64,000 bases of DNA from Paenibacillus sp. 481 (GTDB taxonomy: Bacteria > Bacillota > Bacilli > Paenibacillales > Paenibacillaceae), in the NCBI RefSeq assembly GCF_021223605.1, contig NZ_CP075175.1:496001-560000 (forward strand), given 5' to 3'. The first letter of the stretch is position 1. The number at the start of each line of letters is the position of its first letter. The notes under the pieces were generated by a model. The model saw only the letters and a list, made by a program, of their open reading frames with translations, had not been told where the DNA came from and ran no database searches. Of this stretch, positions 27,506 through 36,205 are shown one piece after another. The translations under genes were made by a program, and so were the position numbers.

Positions 27506-27816
27506 GCGCCACCTCCATTCTCACTCCGCTGCGGTCCATATGGACTATAAAAAGCAGGCCATAGTGTTCCGTAACGTAGTGCTTGTGCAGGTGTAAATTG
27601 AGGTAAGTTAGACGGCTGAAAAGTGATGTATTGATTCGGTGGCACCACGTATGTTCTAGGACCGATCGAAGGACACGGATCATATGGACTCCTATAAGGC
27701 ACATACGACCTTTCCTGAGATAATGGTGGTTTCTTTCCTGTTCCTTGCAGTTGCTGCCTAGACAGCGGCTCGATATTGTCTGTTTGATTCCCGTAACCGT
27801 AATGGCGTTGATCCAC
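27502..27816 (-). CDS. cotJA: Spore coat-associated protein CotJA
   Basis: This 104-aa protein is rich in Pro, Tyr and Gln. The core YDPCPSIGPRTYVVPPNQYITFQPSNLPQFTPAQALRYGTLWP is broken here only for description and is the CotJA signature; it is needed for CotJC deposition. The start is GTG with GGAGGAGG six bases upstream. First gene of cotJABC; in B. subtilis this operon is under sigma-E, but I could not place a convincing sigma-E promoter here. Confidence 0.93.
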   Translation of the reverse strand: MDQRHYGYGNQTDNIEPLSRQQLQGTGKKPPLSQERSYVPYRSPYDPCPSIGPRTYVVPPNQYITFQPSNLPQFTPAQALRYGTLWPAFYSPYGPQRSENGGGA

Positions 27817-27885
27817 AGGATCCCTCCTCCTGCAAGCGACTAGCTATTTGATCATTATTACATTATTACAAAAGGAGGCTGTCCT

Positions 27886-27915
27886 ATGTCTATCTACAGT
27901 AAACGTGCCCAGTAG
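27886..27915 (+). CDS. Possible 9-aa peptide with strong ribosome site
   Basis: AAAGGAGG, seven bases of spacing and ATG open a frame MSIYSKRAQ ending in TAG. It is divergent from cotJA. The initiation site is excellent, but the peptide is too short to judge; it could be a leader remnant or chance. Confidence 0.2.
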   Translation: MSIYSKRAQ

Positions 27916-27983
27916 AGGCTCACATTCCTTCATGACTCAATATGCCTTCATCGCCCACGGCAGCAATTTCAAAAATAAAAAAA

Positions 27984-28022
27984 GGCTATCCCTCTGTCAT
28001 CTTTAATGACATCTGATAAGCC
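27984..28022 (-). terminator. Terminator of the Crp/Fnr-type gene
   Basis: GGCTATC/GATAAGCC outer stem with inner TGTCAT/ATGACA, followed on the minus strand by seven T; it lies 18 bp after the stop codon. Confidence 0.88.
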
Positions 28023-28039
28023 TCTTGTCTATACATCAC

Positions 28040-28546
28040 CTATATTCCCTGCTTCGCTAAACGGTTGACCGTTTCGCGGCGCACACCGATAAACTGACCG
28101 ATTTCTTCTTGAGTTAGCAAATCCGTCAACACCTCTTCCTCGGCATAGCTACCAAGCCATTGCTTGAACAATTGCAGCCGTTCAGCCGGTGAACCGATCG
28201 TCAGATGATCAACGCGCTGCTGCATAAAGCGCAATTTCTCCTGCAACAACCTCGCCACATCCAAAGCCTTTTCAGGATGCTGTTCCAAATCAGCATACCA
28301 TTCTTCCGCCAAAATGCGCTCAACTTCGCTCGTCATCATCGCCGTAGCCGTTCCGTGGCAATCTTTCGCTGATATAAGTGAATGATGCGGTACCATTTCT
28401 CCTGGATATAAAATGTTAAACAATACGACATTTCCGTTCTCATGCAACCGCGTCACCTTGAACAAACCACTCACTACACGATACAGATACGTGCCAGAGT
28501 CCCCTTGTCTAAACAATATTTCCCCACGATGCAGCTTCATTAGCAT
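28040..28546 (-). CDS. Short Crp/Fnr-family transcription regulator
   Basis: This 168-aa protein has a cyclic-nucleotide-binding-like beta-roll with EILFRQGDSGTYLYRVVSGLFKV and PGEMVPH, a dimer helix (RLLQEKLRFMQQRVDHL) and a helix-turn-helix LTQEEIGQFIGVRRETVNRLA. It ends four residues after the recognition helix, so the usual wing is missing. Only one Cys is visible, so an FNR-type iron-sulphur cluster is unlikely. GAGGGGGT precedes the ATG. It is monocistronic. It could act at the TGTGA-N6-TCACA site near hmp, which is inference. Confidence 0.85.
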   Translation of the reverse strand: MLMKLHRGEILFRQGDSGTYLYRVVSGLFKVTRLHENGNVVLFNILYPGEMVPHHSLISAKDCHGTATAMMTSEVERILAEEWYADLEQHPEKALDVARLLQEKLRFMQQRVDHLTIGSPAERLQLFKQWLGSYAEEEVLTDLLTQEEIGQFIGVRRETVNRLAKQGI

Positions 28547-29040
28547 CCGTGTACCCCCTCGTTTACGCTATACTTCACGATGCAGTGCTTACTGTCCAGC
28601 ATTTTCTGGCGAGCAACATTTATCCCTGCTCTCTTTAAGTCAATCACTTCATTTTAATAAAGTAATTATACAACACTAGCGACTTAAACGCCTTTTTCGA
28701 TGAATGCTGAACGGTACGCTAACCGCCTATTTACTTATTAAGTGATCTACTCATTTGCTCATTTACTTATTGACTTACTGACTTACTGACTTACTGACTT
28801 ACTGATTTTACAGGCATACTGCCTCGTTCAAAACACGATTATTTGATTTTTTTTGTAATACCCCGTAGGCATTTCTGAGTGAGATGGTGCATTACTTCGG
28901 AGTATCGAACAGAAGGATCATGCTGAGGAAAAAACAAACGGGCACATCCTAATAAAGGATTGCCCATGAACTACGTAATAGCACACACACCAAGCCAACA
29001 TACATCAATCGCCTTGGCGTTCATCCCTGATACAAACAAA
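28547..29040. other. Gene-free spacer with tandem repeat
   Basis: About 490 bp. It holds the ACTTACTG octamer array (28765-28804) and a GGGCA/TGCCC-type hairpin at 28940-28965 followed on the minus strand by GTTTGTTTTTT, probably a backup terminator of the phosphatase gene. No gene is recognised. Confidence 0.6.
28765..28804. repeat. Octamer tandem repeat ACTTACTG
   Basis: Four perfect eight-base copies (28773-28804) are preceded by one copy with a single change (28765-28772) and weaker copies further left. Confidence 0.9.
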
Positions 29041-29081
29041 GTAGGAACCCGAGAGAGCATTTCTGCTCCTCGGGTTCCTAC
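29041..29081 (-). terminator. Terminator of the alkaline phosphatase gene
   Basis: GTAGGAACCCGAG (29041-29053) pairs perfectly with CTCGGGTTCCTAC (29069-29081), with inner GAGCA/TGCTC. It is followed on the minus strand by TTTGTTTG, 11 bp after the stop. Confidence 0.92.
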
Positions 29082-29092
29082 TATCGTATTTA

Positions 29093-30412
29093 CTACTTTT
29101 CAGCCCCGCCGCCGAAATTGATATGAAGCGTTTTAGCAATCAAGTGCGGCAGATCCGTATTATCGTGCAACCCCCGGAACAGCTCCGAACCAGGCCCGAA
29201 TGCATAAATAGGTACATCCACACCGGTGTGTAAGTACGTAATCCATCCAACAAGAGCATGTTCGCTAATGACGGCGTTAATCGCTGGCATCGCTTCTTTG
29301 GCGCTCTTGATTTTAGCTTCTTCTGCGGCAGTCAACTCGATGCTCGCATACGTTCTGAGTACCTCTTTGACATTGCTTCTATCCGCATTCAGCTTACTTG
29401 CCATGAAACCTCCAGATGCATTGACACGTTGCAAGATTTCCGGCTTGGCACCGATTTGGCCATACCCGCCAACAGACATTCCACCCGTATCATGGTCACT
29501 TACGACGATGACCAATGTATTACCGTCCTGTTTGGCATATTCCAGCGCCAATCCTACCGCTTCATCAAACGCCTGTAAGTCCTTCATTGCCCAAGCAGCA
29601 TCATTGTAGTGACCTGCCGAATCAACTTGGCTGCCCTCTACGAGCAGAAAGAAACCATCCTTGTCCGTTTGAAGAGCCTCGATCGCTTTGCCGGTCATTT
29701 CCCTTAAACTCGGCTCATTCGTTACCTCCCGATCGAGCTCCGAAGCCATTTCGCTATTCGCGAACAAGCCGAGTAGCTTGCCACCTTTTGCAGCCATCAG
29801 TTGGTCGCGATTATCCACAATATTGAATCCGCTTTGCTTCGCTTCTTCTATGAGATTGCGTGTCTTTTGCTTACCGCCCAACGACTCAGGAAGAAAATAA
29901 GATTTGCCTCCCCCCAAGATAACGTCTGCTCTTTCCAATTGTTGCGGAGCGATTTCGATTTCTTGAGCGCGAGAAAGAATATGTGAAGAGAACGCCGCTG
30001 GAGTTCCGTCAGTAATAGTCGATGTTGCCACCAGACCAGTTGCCTTACCTTGCTCCCGCGCCGCTTCCAGAATCGTTTTGCGCGCCTTCCCATCCGGAGT
30101 CGTGCCAATCATCCCGTTGTTAGTCTTGAATCCTGTCGCCATAGCGGTAGCCGCAGCAGCAGAATCCGTTAATGGAGAATCGGCCGCGTACGTCTTCACC
30201 ATGCCGACAAGATGGGGATCCATCGACGAGTGTTTACCCGCATACAAGCGGTAATTGGTCGCATAATCGGTAGAATAGCCGTCCGGAATCATCAAGATGA
30301 CGTTTTTCGCCTTTGGAGCGGCCGCACTAGCCGCTTGTCCAGCTTGAAAGTTAAACATCGTAAATACTAGAGACATCCCTAGTACAGTAGCAACTAGCTT
30401 TCTTTTCATCAT
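29093..30412 (-). CDS. Secreted alkaline phosphatase
   Basis: This 439-aa phosphomonoesterase of the PhoA family has a Sec signal peptide (MMKRKLVATVLGMSLVFTMF ... GQAASA). Metal and nucleophile sites are visible: MIPDG, DSAAAATAMATG (Ser nucleophile), LLVEGSQVDSAGH and VVSDHDTGG. GGAGG lies before the ATG at 30412. It starts 42 bp after the DMFase-like gene in the same direction, so the two are probably cotranscribed. No Pho box could be placed in that short gap. Confidence 0.93.
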   Translation of the reverse strand: MMKRKLVATVLGMSLVFTMFNFQAGQAASAAAPKAKNVILMIPDGYSTDYATNYRLYAGKHSSMDPHLVGMVKTYAADSPLTDSAAAATAMATGFKTNNGMIGTTPDGKARKTILEAAREQGKATGLVATSTITDGTPAAFSSHILSRAQEIEIAPQQLERADVILGGGKSYFLPESLGGKQKTRNLIEEAKQSGFNIVDNRDQLMAAKGGKLLGLFANSEMASELDREVTNEPSLREMTGKAIEALQTDKDGFFLLVEGSQVDSAGHYNDAAWAMKDLQAFDEAVGLALEYAKQDGNTLVIVVSDHDTGGMSVGGYGQIGAKPEILQRVNASGGFMASKLNADRSNVKEVLRTYASIELTAAEEAKIKSAKEAMPAINAVISEHALVGWITYLHTGVDVPIYAFGPGSELFRGLHDNTDLPHLIAKTLHINFGGGAEK

Positions 30413-30454
30413 TCTTTCCTCCAAATATGCTTATTCAAGACACCAATCATTCGA

Positions 30455-32761
30455 TCAAACGCCCTCGGCGGAAGCCGTAACAGGACTGTTCCGCTCGGCA
30501 AGAAGATGTTTCAGCACGTTGTCGCTGACGCGGACTACATTGTTGTCATATCCGTTCCAGGCCAAACTGCCAGCCCAGTTCATCGAGCCGACGGAAAATA
30601 CCGCTCCCCCACCGTCAATATCGAAATAGGTCATATCCGCACGTACGAGTGGATTTTGAGTGCCCCCCTGATTAGGTGCAGTATTCAACAATTCCTCATG
30701 CACGAACTGGTAATTGTCGTCAAATCCCGTAGCCGAAGCGAGCCAAAGGGTGTGTCGTGGCGTACCCAGTTTTAAATCGTAACGATCCAACTCGTCACCG
30801 GCCGCTCCACCCGCGGCAAAGCCGAAGTCCCCGATCGCCTCATCTTCGCCGATGCCCTCAAAAACAAAGCTTGCCTCTGGCTTGAAGCTGTCCGGCATGC
30901 GTTTGTAGCTGCACGCCATTCCGCCGCCTATAGCCGTAGTTCCAACGCCGAGTAACTGTTGCGGCACGTAGCCGTGATGCCTCCACAGTCCACCTGGTTC
31001 GCCAGTCGTACTGAGATGCAACTCACCTGGTGGCGAATCCGAAGAACGCGTACCGGCGTTGCCGCGCCGTACTTCCAGCAAATGAGGACGCTCCGGATCG
31101 ACGCTCGTCACCCAATAGAAGCCGTTACCTCCCAAATACATGACACGACCGCCGGTAGCCAAATACTGCTCAAGCGCTTTCATCATTGGACGCGTCCAAT
31201 ATTCAGGATGGCTGCCCGTTATGATTACCTTATAAGGTCGCAGAAAATCGATTCCTTCATGATGCAAATCCTCATCCGTGGCCACATCGTGGCTATGTCC
31301 CCGCTGCTCCAGCCAGCCCGTTATGTACAGATCGGCGGAAAAATGCCGTATCGTCCGCCAGTTACGGTAATGTGGCCGCATATTCATAACCGGACGCAGA
31401 CGAGAGGAATATTGAACGCCACTGCCGTCGCTGTTCAAGTCATAAATCGACTTACCAAGCTCAGGGTGCTCCTCCAAATATACGTCCTGTTCCGGGAGAA
31501 CATAGTCTTCGCCCATGTAATCCTTCGCATACTTGAACAGCCATTCGTTCGCATACGCCATATAATTAAGCGTTGGCGCAAGAAACAAGACAGGTGCCGT
31601 CGCTCCGTCTTTCGCAGGGCGGACAAAGAACGCGATGTAGTCAATCTTGTCGCCCGCTTCCAACTTGAGCGCGTAAACTCCGCTCGCTAAATCGGCAGGT
31701 AGCCGCCACGTGATATCGGTCTCCCAACCAGCATCTACGAGATCATTATCATTAAAATGCACGGCAGCATATTGTTCTGGTGCATATCGGTGATCGGTCA
31801 CTTCCCCGGTCCAATTATGACTCGTAACGCCACGCGTGCCACCTTGATGCAACGTGCCGTGATGACCATTTTCCGAGCGATCCTTCAGTCGGGTCGATGA
31901 GATACCGTCACTAAAATCATAATCGGCTACAAGGGCTGAATCGTCACACACGTCGTCCGTACCATTTGCCAACTCCTGAAGTTGCACATGGTCATAAACA
32001 GCGTGAGAAAATCTTGGGTTCCCAATCTTTCCGTTATAATGGCTGAAAGGACGCACAGTGCCATCCGCTTGTGAATCCGCCGCAAGCAACACGCGCGACA
32101 AGACGACGTCCGCCAAGTTCAACTGCGCTGCCTCCGTGTGTACTTGCGTGTCATTCTTAGGCAACCAGCCATTATGGCGGCTAGCAAAAAGCGTCGCCTT
32201 CCCGCTCCGTGCGGAATATTGCAGCGCTATGAAATACCACGACTTCGCCTCTAACGGCGTAGCGGTACGCACTTGAACCGACTGTCCGCATCCATCTGTG
32301 ATCGATAACGTTAAATAGGCATTCTCATCCTGTACCAACTCCACTCCCGCTGCGCCAGCGGCGGAACGAGCAGATAGGACCGTCTGCGGACGATTATACG
32401 TCTGGATCGTCGGCATGATCCACAGCTGTGCCGAAAATTCACCACCCTGCAGCCACGTGGACGGCAGTGGTAACTCGGCATAGGACCCTGTCACAATTGT
32501 TGGCTGACGACGTCCGCGGTACTCGCCCGCACAGTCAGCATCTACGGGTGCGGTTGGCAGATCCAACGAGTGATCCGGGTCGGTTAACCCGCCGCAGATC
32601 CGCACGACACTGGCCGTGTACATGGAACTCGTCGTGTCGATTTTAAAATTCAGCTCTTGTCCTGGCTGTACGCTCCAATGATCGGCATACCCGACAATGG
32701 TTAAGCGCTCTTGCCCTGTCGTATTAGCTGAGTTCGCTGTATCATGTTGATTTTGTTTCAT
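30455..32761 (-). CDS. N,N-dimethylformamidase large-subunit-like protein
   Basis: This 768-aa protein is the size of the DMFase large subunit, a mononuclear-iron amidohydrolase. An N-terminal beta-rich segment and a LamG-like lectin domain (about 90-275) precede the catalytic half. Candidate iron ligands are Tyr in LNYMAYANE (about 400), Tyr in GVQYSSRLRP (about 449) and SHPEYWT (about 516-518). The protein is probably cytoplasmic: no signal peptide is visible. The small DMFase subunit is not encoded nearby, so the true substrate may be another amide. It is first in a unit with the alkaline phosphatase. Confidence 0.75.
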   Translation of the reverse strand: MKQNQHDTANSANTTGQERLTIVGYADHWSVQPGQELNFKIDTTSSMYTASVVRICGGLTDPDHSLDLPTAPVDADCAGEYRGRRQPTIVTGSYAELPLPSTWLQGGEFSAQLWIMPTIQTYNRPQTVLSARSAAGAAGVELVQDENAYLTLSITDGCGQSVQVRTATPLEAKSWYFIALQYSARSGKATLFASRHNGWLPKNDTQVHTEAAQLNLADVVLSRVLLAADSQADGTVRPFSHYNGKIGNPRFSHAVYDHVQLQELANGTDDVCDDSALVADYDFSDGISSTRLKDRSENGHHGTLHQGGTRGVTSHNWTGEVTDHRYAPEQYAAVHFNDNDLVDAGWETDITWRLPADLASGVYALKLEAGDKIDYIAFFVRPAKDGATAPVLFLAPTLNYMAYANEWLFKYAKDYMGEDYVLPEQDVYLEEHPELGKSIYDLNSDGSGVQYSSRLRPVMNMRPHYRNWRTIRHFSADLYITGWLEQRGHSHDVATDEDLHHEGIDFLRPYKVIITGSHPEYWTRPMMKALEQYLATGGRVMYLGGNGFYWVTSVDPERPHLLEVRRGNAGTRSSDSPPGELHLSTTGEPGGLWRHHGYVPQQLLGVGTTAIGGGMACSYKRMPDSFKPEASFVFEGIGEDEAIGDFGFAAGGAAGDELDRYDLKLGTPRHTLWLASATGFDDNYQFVHEELLNTAPNQGGTQNPLVRADMTYFDIDGGGAVFSVGSMNWAGSLAWNGYDNNVVRVSDNVLKHLLAERNSPVTASAEGV

Positions 32762-32940
32762 AGAAAAACCCCCATTAGCTAAAATATTTTTCGGGCGTCA
32801 TGGTGTTTTCTCATGGTGCAGCGTTTCGTATGTTGTTGTACAAAGTTGAAAGTTGTCGCAAGTGAATGTCGTCAAAGGTGTGGGATATTACAAAAAGAAT
32901 AAAGGGGTAGCTTAAGAGTTAAATCTGGGGTTGTTTTCTT

Positions 32941-32968
32941 ATTATAGCATAATATCCCGACTGATCAA
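32941..32968 (-). promoter_or_regulatory. Promoter of the DMFase-like/phosphatase unit
   Basis: On the minus strand TTGATC (32963-32968) and TATAAT (32941-32946) are 16 bp apart, about 180 bp before the start codon. The rest of 32762-33083 shows nothing recognisable. Confidence 0.6.
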
Positions 32969-33083
32969 AACTACTTTTTACGACATCGTTTGATATTATT
33001 GAGCATACCTATCACTTATTGGATAGCATACGCACCTCAATACATAGATATGGAAACGAATACGGATACGAACATACGTAAAA

Positions 33084-33129
33084 AAACGGGCCCCACTGAA
33101 CGCTATCCGCGTTTGCCGTGTGCCCGTTT
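33084..33129 (-). terminator. Terminator at the end of the biosynthetic cluster
   Basis: AAACGGGC (33084-33091) pairs with GCCCGTTT (33122-33129); on the minus strand the 3' arm runs into T7. It lies 40 bp after the free-standing ACP and marks the left edge of the cluster. Confidence 0.9.
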
Positions 33130-33169
33130 CATAGAACAATAGATTTATATCTAGTTATTTCAAAGCTCA

Positions 33170-33421
33170 CTATTGAGCCTGTCTGTTCTGTAGAACAAGA
33201 TCAGTCAGACGCTTGACGGTGCTTATAGACTCTAATGTCAAATCGTCCTCATCGAATGTAAATTGAAATCGCTGTTCCAATTCCGTAAGCAGTCTAACAA
33301 TCGTCATCGAATCCAGTACCCCAGCATTGCCAACTAATTCGGTGTCAGCATCAACAGCCGGAACATTGAGCATGTCCTTGATCAGTTGCGTAATCTCTTG
33401 TTCAATCGCATCACGATTCAT
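33170..33421 (-). CDS. Free-standing acyl carrier protein of the PKS locus
   Basis: This 83-aa carrier protein has its phosphopantetheine serine in AGVLDSMTIVRLL. It is clearly diverged from the fatty-acid AcpP at 8132. Its ATG overlaps the FkbH stop by 11 bases. Paired FkbH and discrete ACP genes elsewhere make glyceryl-ACP from 1,3-bisphosphoglycerate, either for modified malonyl extenders or for tetronates. The enzymes that would oxidise or methylate the glyceryl unit are not in the window. Confidence 0.9.
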   Translation of the reverse strand: MNRDAIEQEITQLIKDMLNVPAVDADTELVGNAGVLDSMTIVRLLTELEQRFQFTFDEDDLTLESISTVKRLTDLVLQNRQAQ

Positions 33422-34457
33422 TTCCTATTTCCCCTATCTCGAGCCAATCGAAAGCCATGTGTGGGAGCGGTAGCTCCAACATGTAACTAGATTGTTCGTC
33501 TTCCGTATGCATTTTCTTGAATCCAATCATTTCTAACAATAATCTTGCGGGCAAATTGCGTTGTTTGCGTACCAATTGACACCAAACCGTGTTCGCCTGC
33601 TGAGCCTGTCGCCCTAATCGTTCCATTACCGTATATAAAAAGGCAGAAGCGATGCCGCGGCCTTCGATGCGGCAAGAAATGCAGAACAGCTTAATATCGA
33701 TCCGATCCCCGACGACAGTGGCAAAACAAGTTCCGATCAAACCGTGCTTCCCAAACCGATCCTCCAGCTTGACCACAAATAAAACATTGTCGGCTTGGCT
33801 ACAAAACGATTCGACAAACGGATAATCGATTCGCTCCAATAGACTGTTCATCTGATTCGTTCTATGGGACAATTCGACAACCCGCGCGTAATCTTCGGGC
33901 CGAGCTGTTCGAATATGTAGTTTCATTTGGCATTCCTTCAAAAATTGCTCGCGACTGCCCTTGTACGCCCGCTGCGCCTCTTCACGCTGTTGTCGCGCCT
34001 GCATATATTGCCGCCGGCTGGACGCTTCTTCACTCGCTTGAACAAGCTGAAACTCCGGAAATTCAAGCATTTCCCGATATTGTTCTGCGGCGTACGTACG
34101 CACCTCTGGTACATAATAGTTCACTTCAAACCGCTCGAATGGATCGTTGTCGACAAACGCCAACGCATCCAAGCCGATATTCAGTTCCTTGGCGATCCGC
34201 TCCATACTTGCCGCTTTCGATTCGAAATGGCATTGCGGATATAAAAAATAATGGTCGATTTCCAGTTGTTCCAGTTTGCGTTTCACTTGTTCCCAACTGT
34301 TGCGACTGGCAATGCTATGTAAAATTCCGCGCTGGTCCAGCGTAGCGATTACGTTCACGATATCCGGTAGTAGCTTGACGCCCGCTTCGTCGTCCCGAAG
34401 CGTTCCTTCCCACAACGTATCGTCCAAATCCCAAACGACGCATTTAATCATTTGCAT
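33411..34457 (-). CDS. Free-standing FkbH-like glyceryl transferase/phosphatase
   Basis: This 348-aa HAD-superfamily IIIC protein has the nucleophile motif VVWDLDDTLWEG, the second segment ASRNSWEQV and third FVDNDPFERFEV. A GNAT-like C-terminal half (SHRTNQMNS ... FCISCRIEGRGIASAFLY) follows, as in FkbH. FkbH loads D-glycerate from 1,3-bisphosphoglycerate onto ACP with dephosphorylation. The probable partner is the ACP encoded next. Start at 34457 (MQMIK) or two codons later; the gene overlaps the GNAT gene by 14 nt. A second FkbH domain lies inside PKS-A. Confidence 0.88.
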   Translation of the reverse strand: MQMIKCVVWDLDDTLWEGTLRDDEAGVKLLPDIVNVIATLDQRGILHSIASRNSWEQVKRKLEQLEIDHYFLYPQCHFESKAASMERIAKELNIGLDALAFVDNDPFERFEVNYYVPEVRTYAAEQYREMLEFPEFQLVQASEEASSRRQYMQARQQREEAQRAYKGSREQFLKECQMKLHIRTARPEDYARVVELSHRTNQMNSLLERIDYPFVESFCSQADNVLFVVKLEDRFGKHGLIGTCFATVVGDRIDIKLFCISCRIEGRGIASAFLYTVMERLGRQAQQANTVWCQLVRKQRNLPARLLLEMIGFKKMHTEDEQSSYMLELPLPHMAFDWLEIGEIGNES

Positions 34458-34902
34458 CGCTGGTCGATAACTCCATCGTGATGTGCGTCGGTTTAAAACC
34501 ATATTTTTTGTAAAGTAGCCGCATCGGCAAATTGCTTACGTGCACTTTTCCTAAAATTTGAGTGGCGCCTTCGCGCTCGCAATATGTCATTCCCGCTTCG
34601 AATAGCTCATCCACATAGGCCGAGCCACGGTAAGGCTCCTCTATGTAGAAACTCTTAAAATTCGCATAGGTTTGTTTCGTCACGAAATTTTCCCGTGGCG
34701 TAATCCACATCCAGCCCGCAATATTCCCGTCTACTTCCAAGACAATCATTCCTTGTTGTTCATAGCGAAGCGCCTTTTCCAGTTTCTTAGCATGAAATCC
34801 TAGATCGGTTACGGCTTCTTCGCCAAACGAAATCACTGAAATATCGGTTTCAAAGCGAGCGATAGTTGCTATGTCGTGCTGCTGCATTTCTCTAATCGGC
34901 AT
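34444..34902 (-). CDS. GNAT-family N-acetyltransferase
   Basis: This 152-aa acetyltransferase begins MPIREMQQHDIATIARFE and has the acetyl-CoA-binding stretch FYIEEPYRGSAYVDELFEAG, then NLPMRLLYKKYGFKPTHITMEL. The ATG at 34902 has GGAG about ten bases upstream; an open extension to 35031 lies inside the bpsA-like gene and is not family-like. Neighbouring position suggests tailoring of a polyamine or amino group, or self-resistance by acetylation as known in zwittermicin and paenilamicin clusters. Neither role is proven. Confidence 0.85.
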   Translation of the reverse strand: MPIREMQQHDIATIARFETDISVISFGEEAVTDLGFHAKKLEKALRYEQQGMIVLEVDGNIAGWMWITPRENFVTKQTYANFKSFYIEEPYRGSAYVDELFEAGMTYCEREGATQILGKVHVSNLPMRLLYKKYGFKPTHITMELSTSDAND

Positions 34903-34927
34903 CTTACTGCGGCTCCATTCTGCGTTC

Positions 34928-36097
34928 TTATGCGTTCTTTTTATGAATGAGCTCAAAGGTGTCGTGACGGCAGTTCGGACAGCAGTCTTGCTTAAGCTGC
35001 TCGATGGTCTGCCATTGCAATTGAAACCCAACTTCCGTCACATGATTGCACTGCTTGCATTCGTACAAGCGCACCGTGCGTCTCACTTCCCCCGTATACA
35101 GGGCATCCCGATATTCGCGGGAAATGTTTTCCTTTGTCTCCTCCGTAGATTGTAACACAATCATCTGACTTGTGTTACCAATAATTTCAGCACCAATATA
35201 CGTATTGAAACGCGGCAAAATGCTCGTCACCATCAAGCCCATTTGCGAAAATTCCCGCTGCATCTCCAATGTGAAATCAGGCGATTTGTGAGCGAACGAC
35301 AGAAAAATCGGAAGCCCTACTTCCTTTTTCAACAATTGGACGCCCCGCGATACGAATAACGACATGCCTTGCAGCGTATACGGCGGATCCGTGAATACAC
35401 AATCAAAGCGGTGTAAAAATTCGGACGGGAGCTCATCGCGGAAGTTCATCTCGTAACATACGATCGGCAAATCTTCAACTTCAGCAAGGTAGTTAATATA
35501 ACTGATAATCCGCTTGTCTATCTCGAATAGATGTATGCGCGTGTTGGACTTATGAGCATCTTGTTGGAACAAATATTTCAGTAGAAACGCCAATGACACA
35601 GTGACCAGATCATCGTCCCCTAAGCAGACGATATCTCTCCCGATAAGAGCTTCGTTTTGAAGCGCGAGAACGGCCCGTTTGACACTCGTCTCTAACGTAC
35701 AGCGTGATTGATCGATCGTAACATCGACTTGTGGTCGCCCCTCGAAAACGCTTTCGAGTTTCGTAAACATGTCCCGCAGATCGTCGTGCTGCCAATCCCC
35801 GCTCTTCAAACGCTGGTACAATGGCTGATTCAAATCACCATATCCCATTGTCTGCTCGACCAACCGCTTCCCCTTCACCGTGCAGTGGACGCCCTTGGCT
35901 TGCTCGATAATTCCCGCCTTGATAAATTCCTTCTTAATGGCGGCTACGAGCGGCAGCGGTAACAGTGTCTTGCGTGCAATTTCCTTCGTAGAGATACCTG
36001 GCTTGAAATAAATATCCAGCAAAATATTTTCGATGATTTTATTACCCTCTTTAATAGAAACTTGGGAATAAACAGAGTTCAAAATTTCATTATTCAT
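34928..36097 (-). CDS. bpsA: BpsA-like branched-chain polyamine synthase (DUF43)
   Basis: This 389-aa protein matches the architecture of N4-bis(aminopropyl)spermidine synthase: an N-terminal winged helix (about 20-85), a Rossmann aminopropyltransferase core with CLGDDDLVTVSLA and FTDPPYTLQGMSLF, and a C-terminal zinc-ribbon (CKQC ... CCPNC). Known enzymes add aminopropyl groups from decarboxylated SAM to spermidine N4, mainly in thermophiles. It heads a tightly packed set with GNAT, FkbH and ACP and follows the PKS genes after a terminator. A product-specific polyamine is the simplest reading; a methyltransferase-like role is less likely. AAAGGAG is 13 bases from ATG. Confidence 0.82.
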   Translation of the reverse strand: MNNEILNSVYSQVSIKEGNKIIENILLDIYFKPGISTKEIARKTLLPLPLVAAIKKEFIKAGIIEQAKGVHCTVKGKRLVEQTMGYGDLNQPLYQRLKSGDWQHDDLRDMFTKLESVFEGRPQVDVTIDQSRCTLETSVKRAVLALQNEALIGRDIVCLGDDDLVTVSLAFLLKYLFQQDAHKSNTRIHLFEIDKRIISYINYLAEVEDLPIVCYEMNFRDELPSEFLHRFDCVFTDPPYTLQGMSLFVSRGVQLLKKEVGLPIFLSFAHKSPDFTLEMQREFSQMGLMVTSILPRFNTYIGAEIIGNTSQMIVLQSTEETKENISREYRDALYTGEVRRTVRLYECKQCNHVTEVGFQLQWQTIEQLKQDCCPNCRHDTFELIHKKNA

Positions 36098-36205
36098 CGG
36101 CTTATTGTGTCTCCTTTGTCATGGCTGAGCCACACCCAGCAATATCTTCGATTGTATGATTATGGAACGCAGACACAATCATTATCTGATAATTGGAAAA
36201 CAAAT

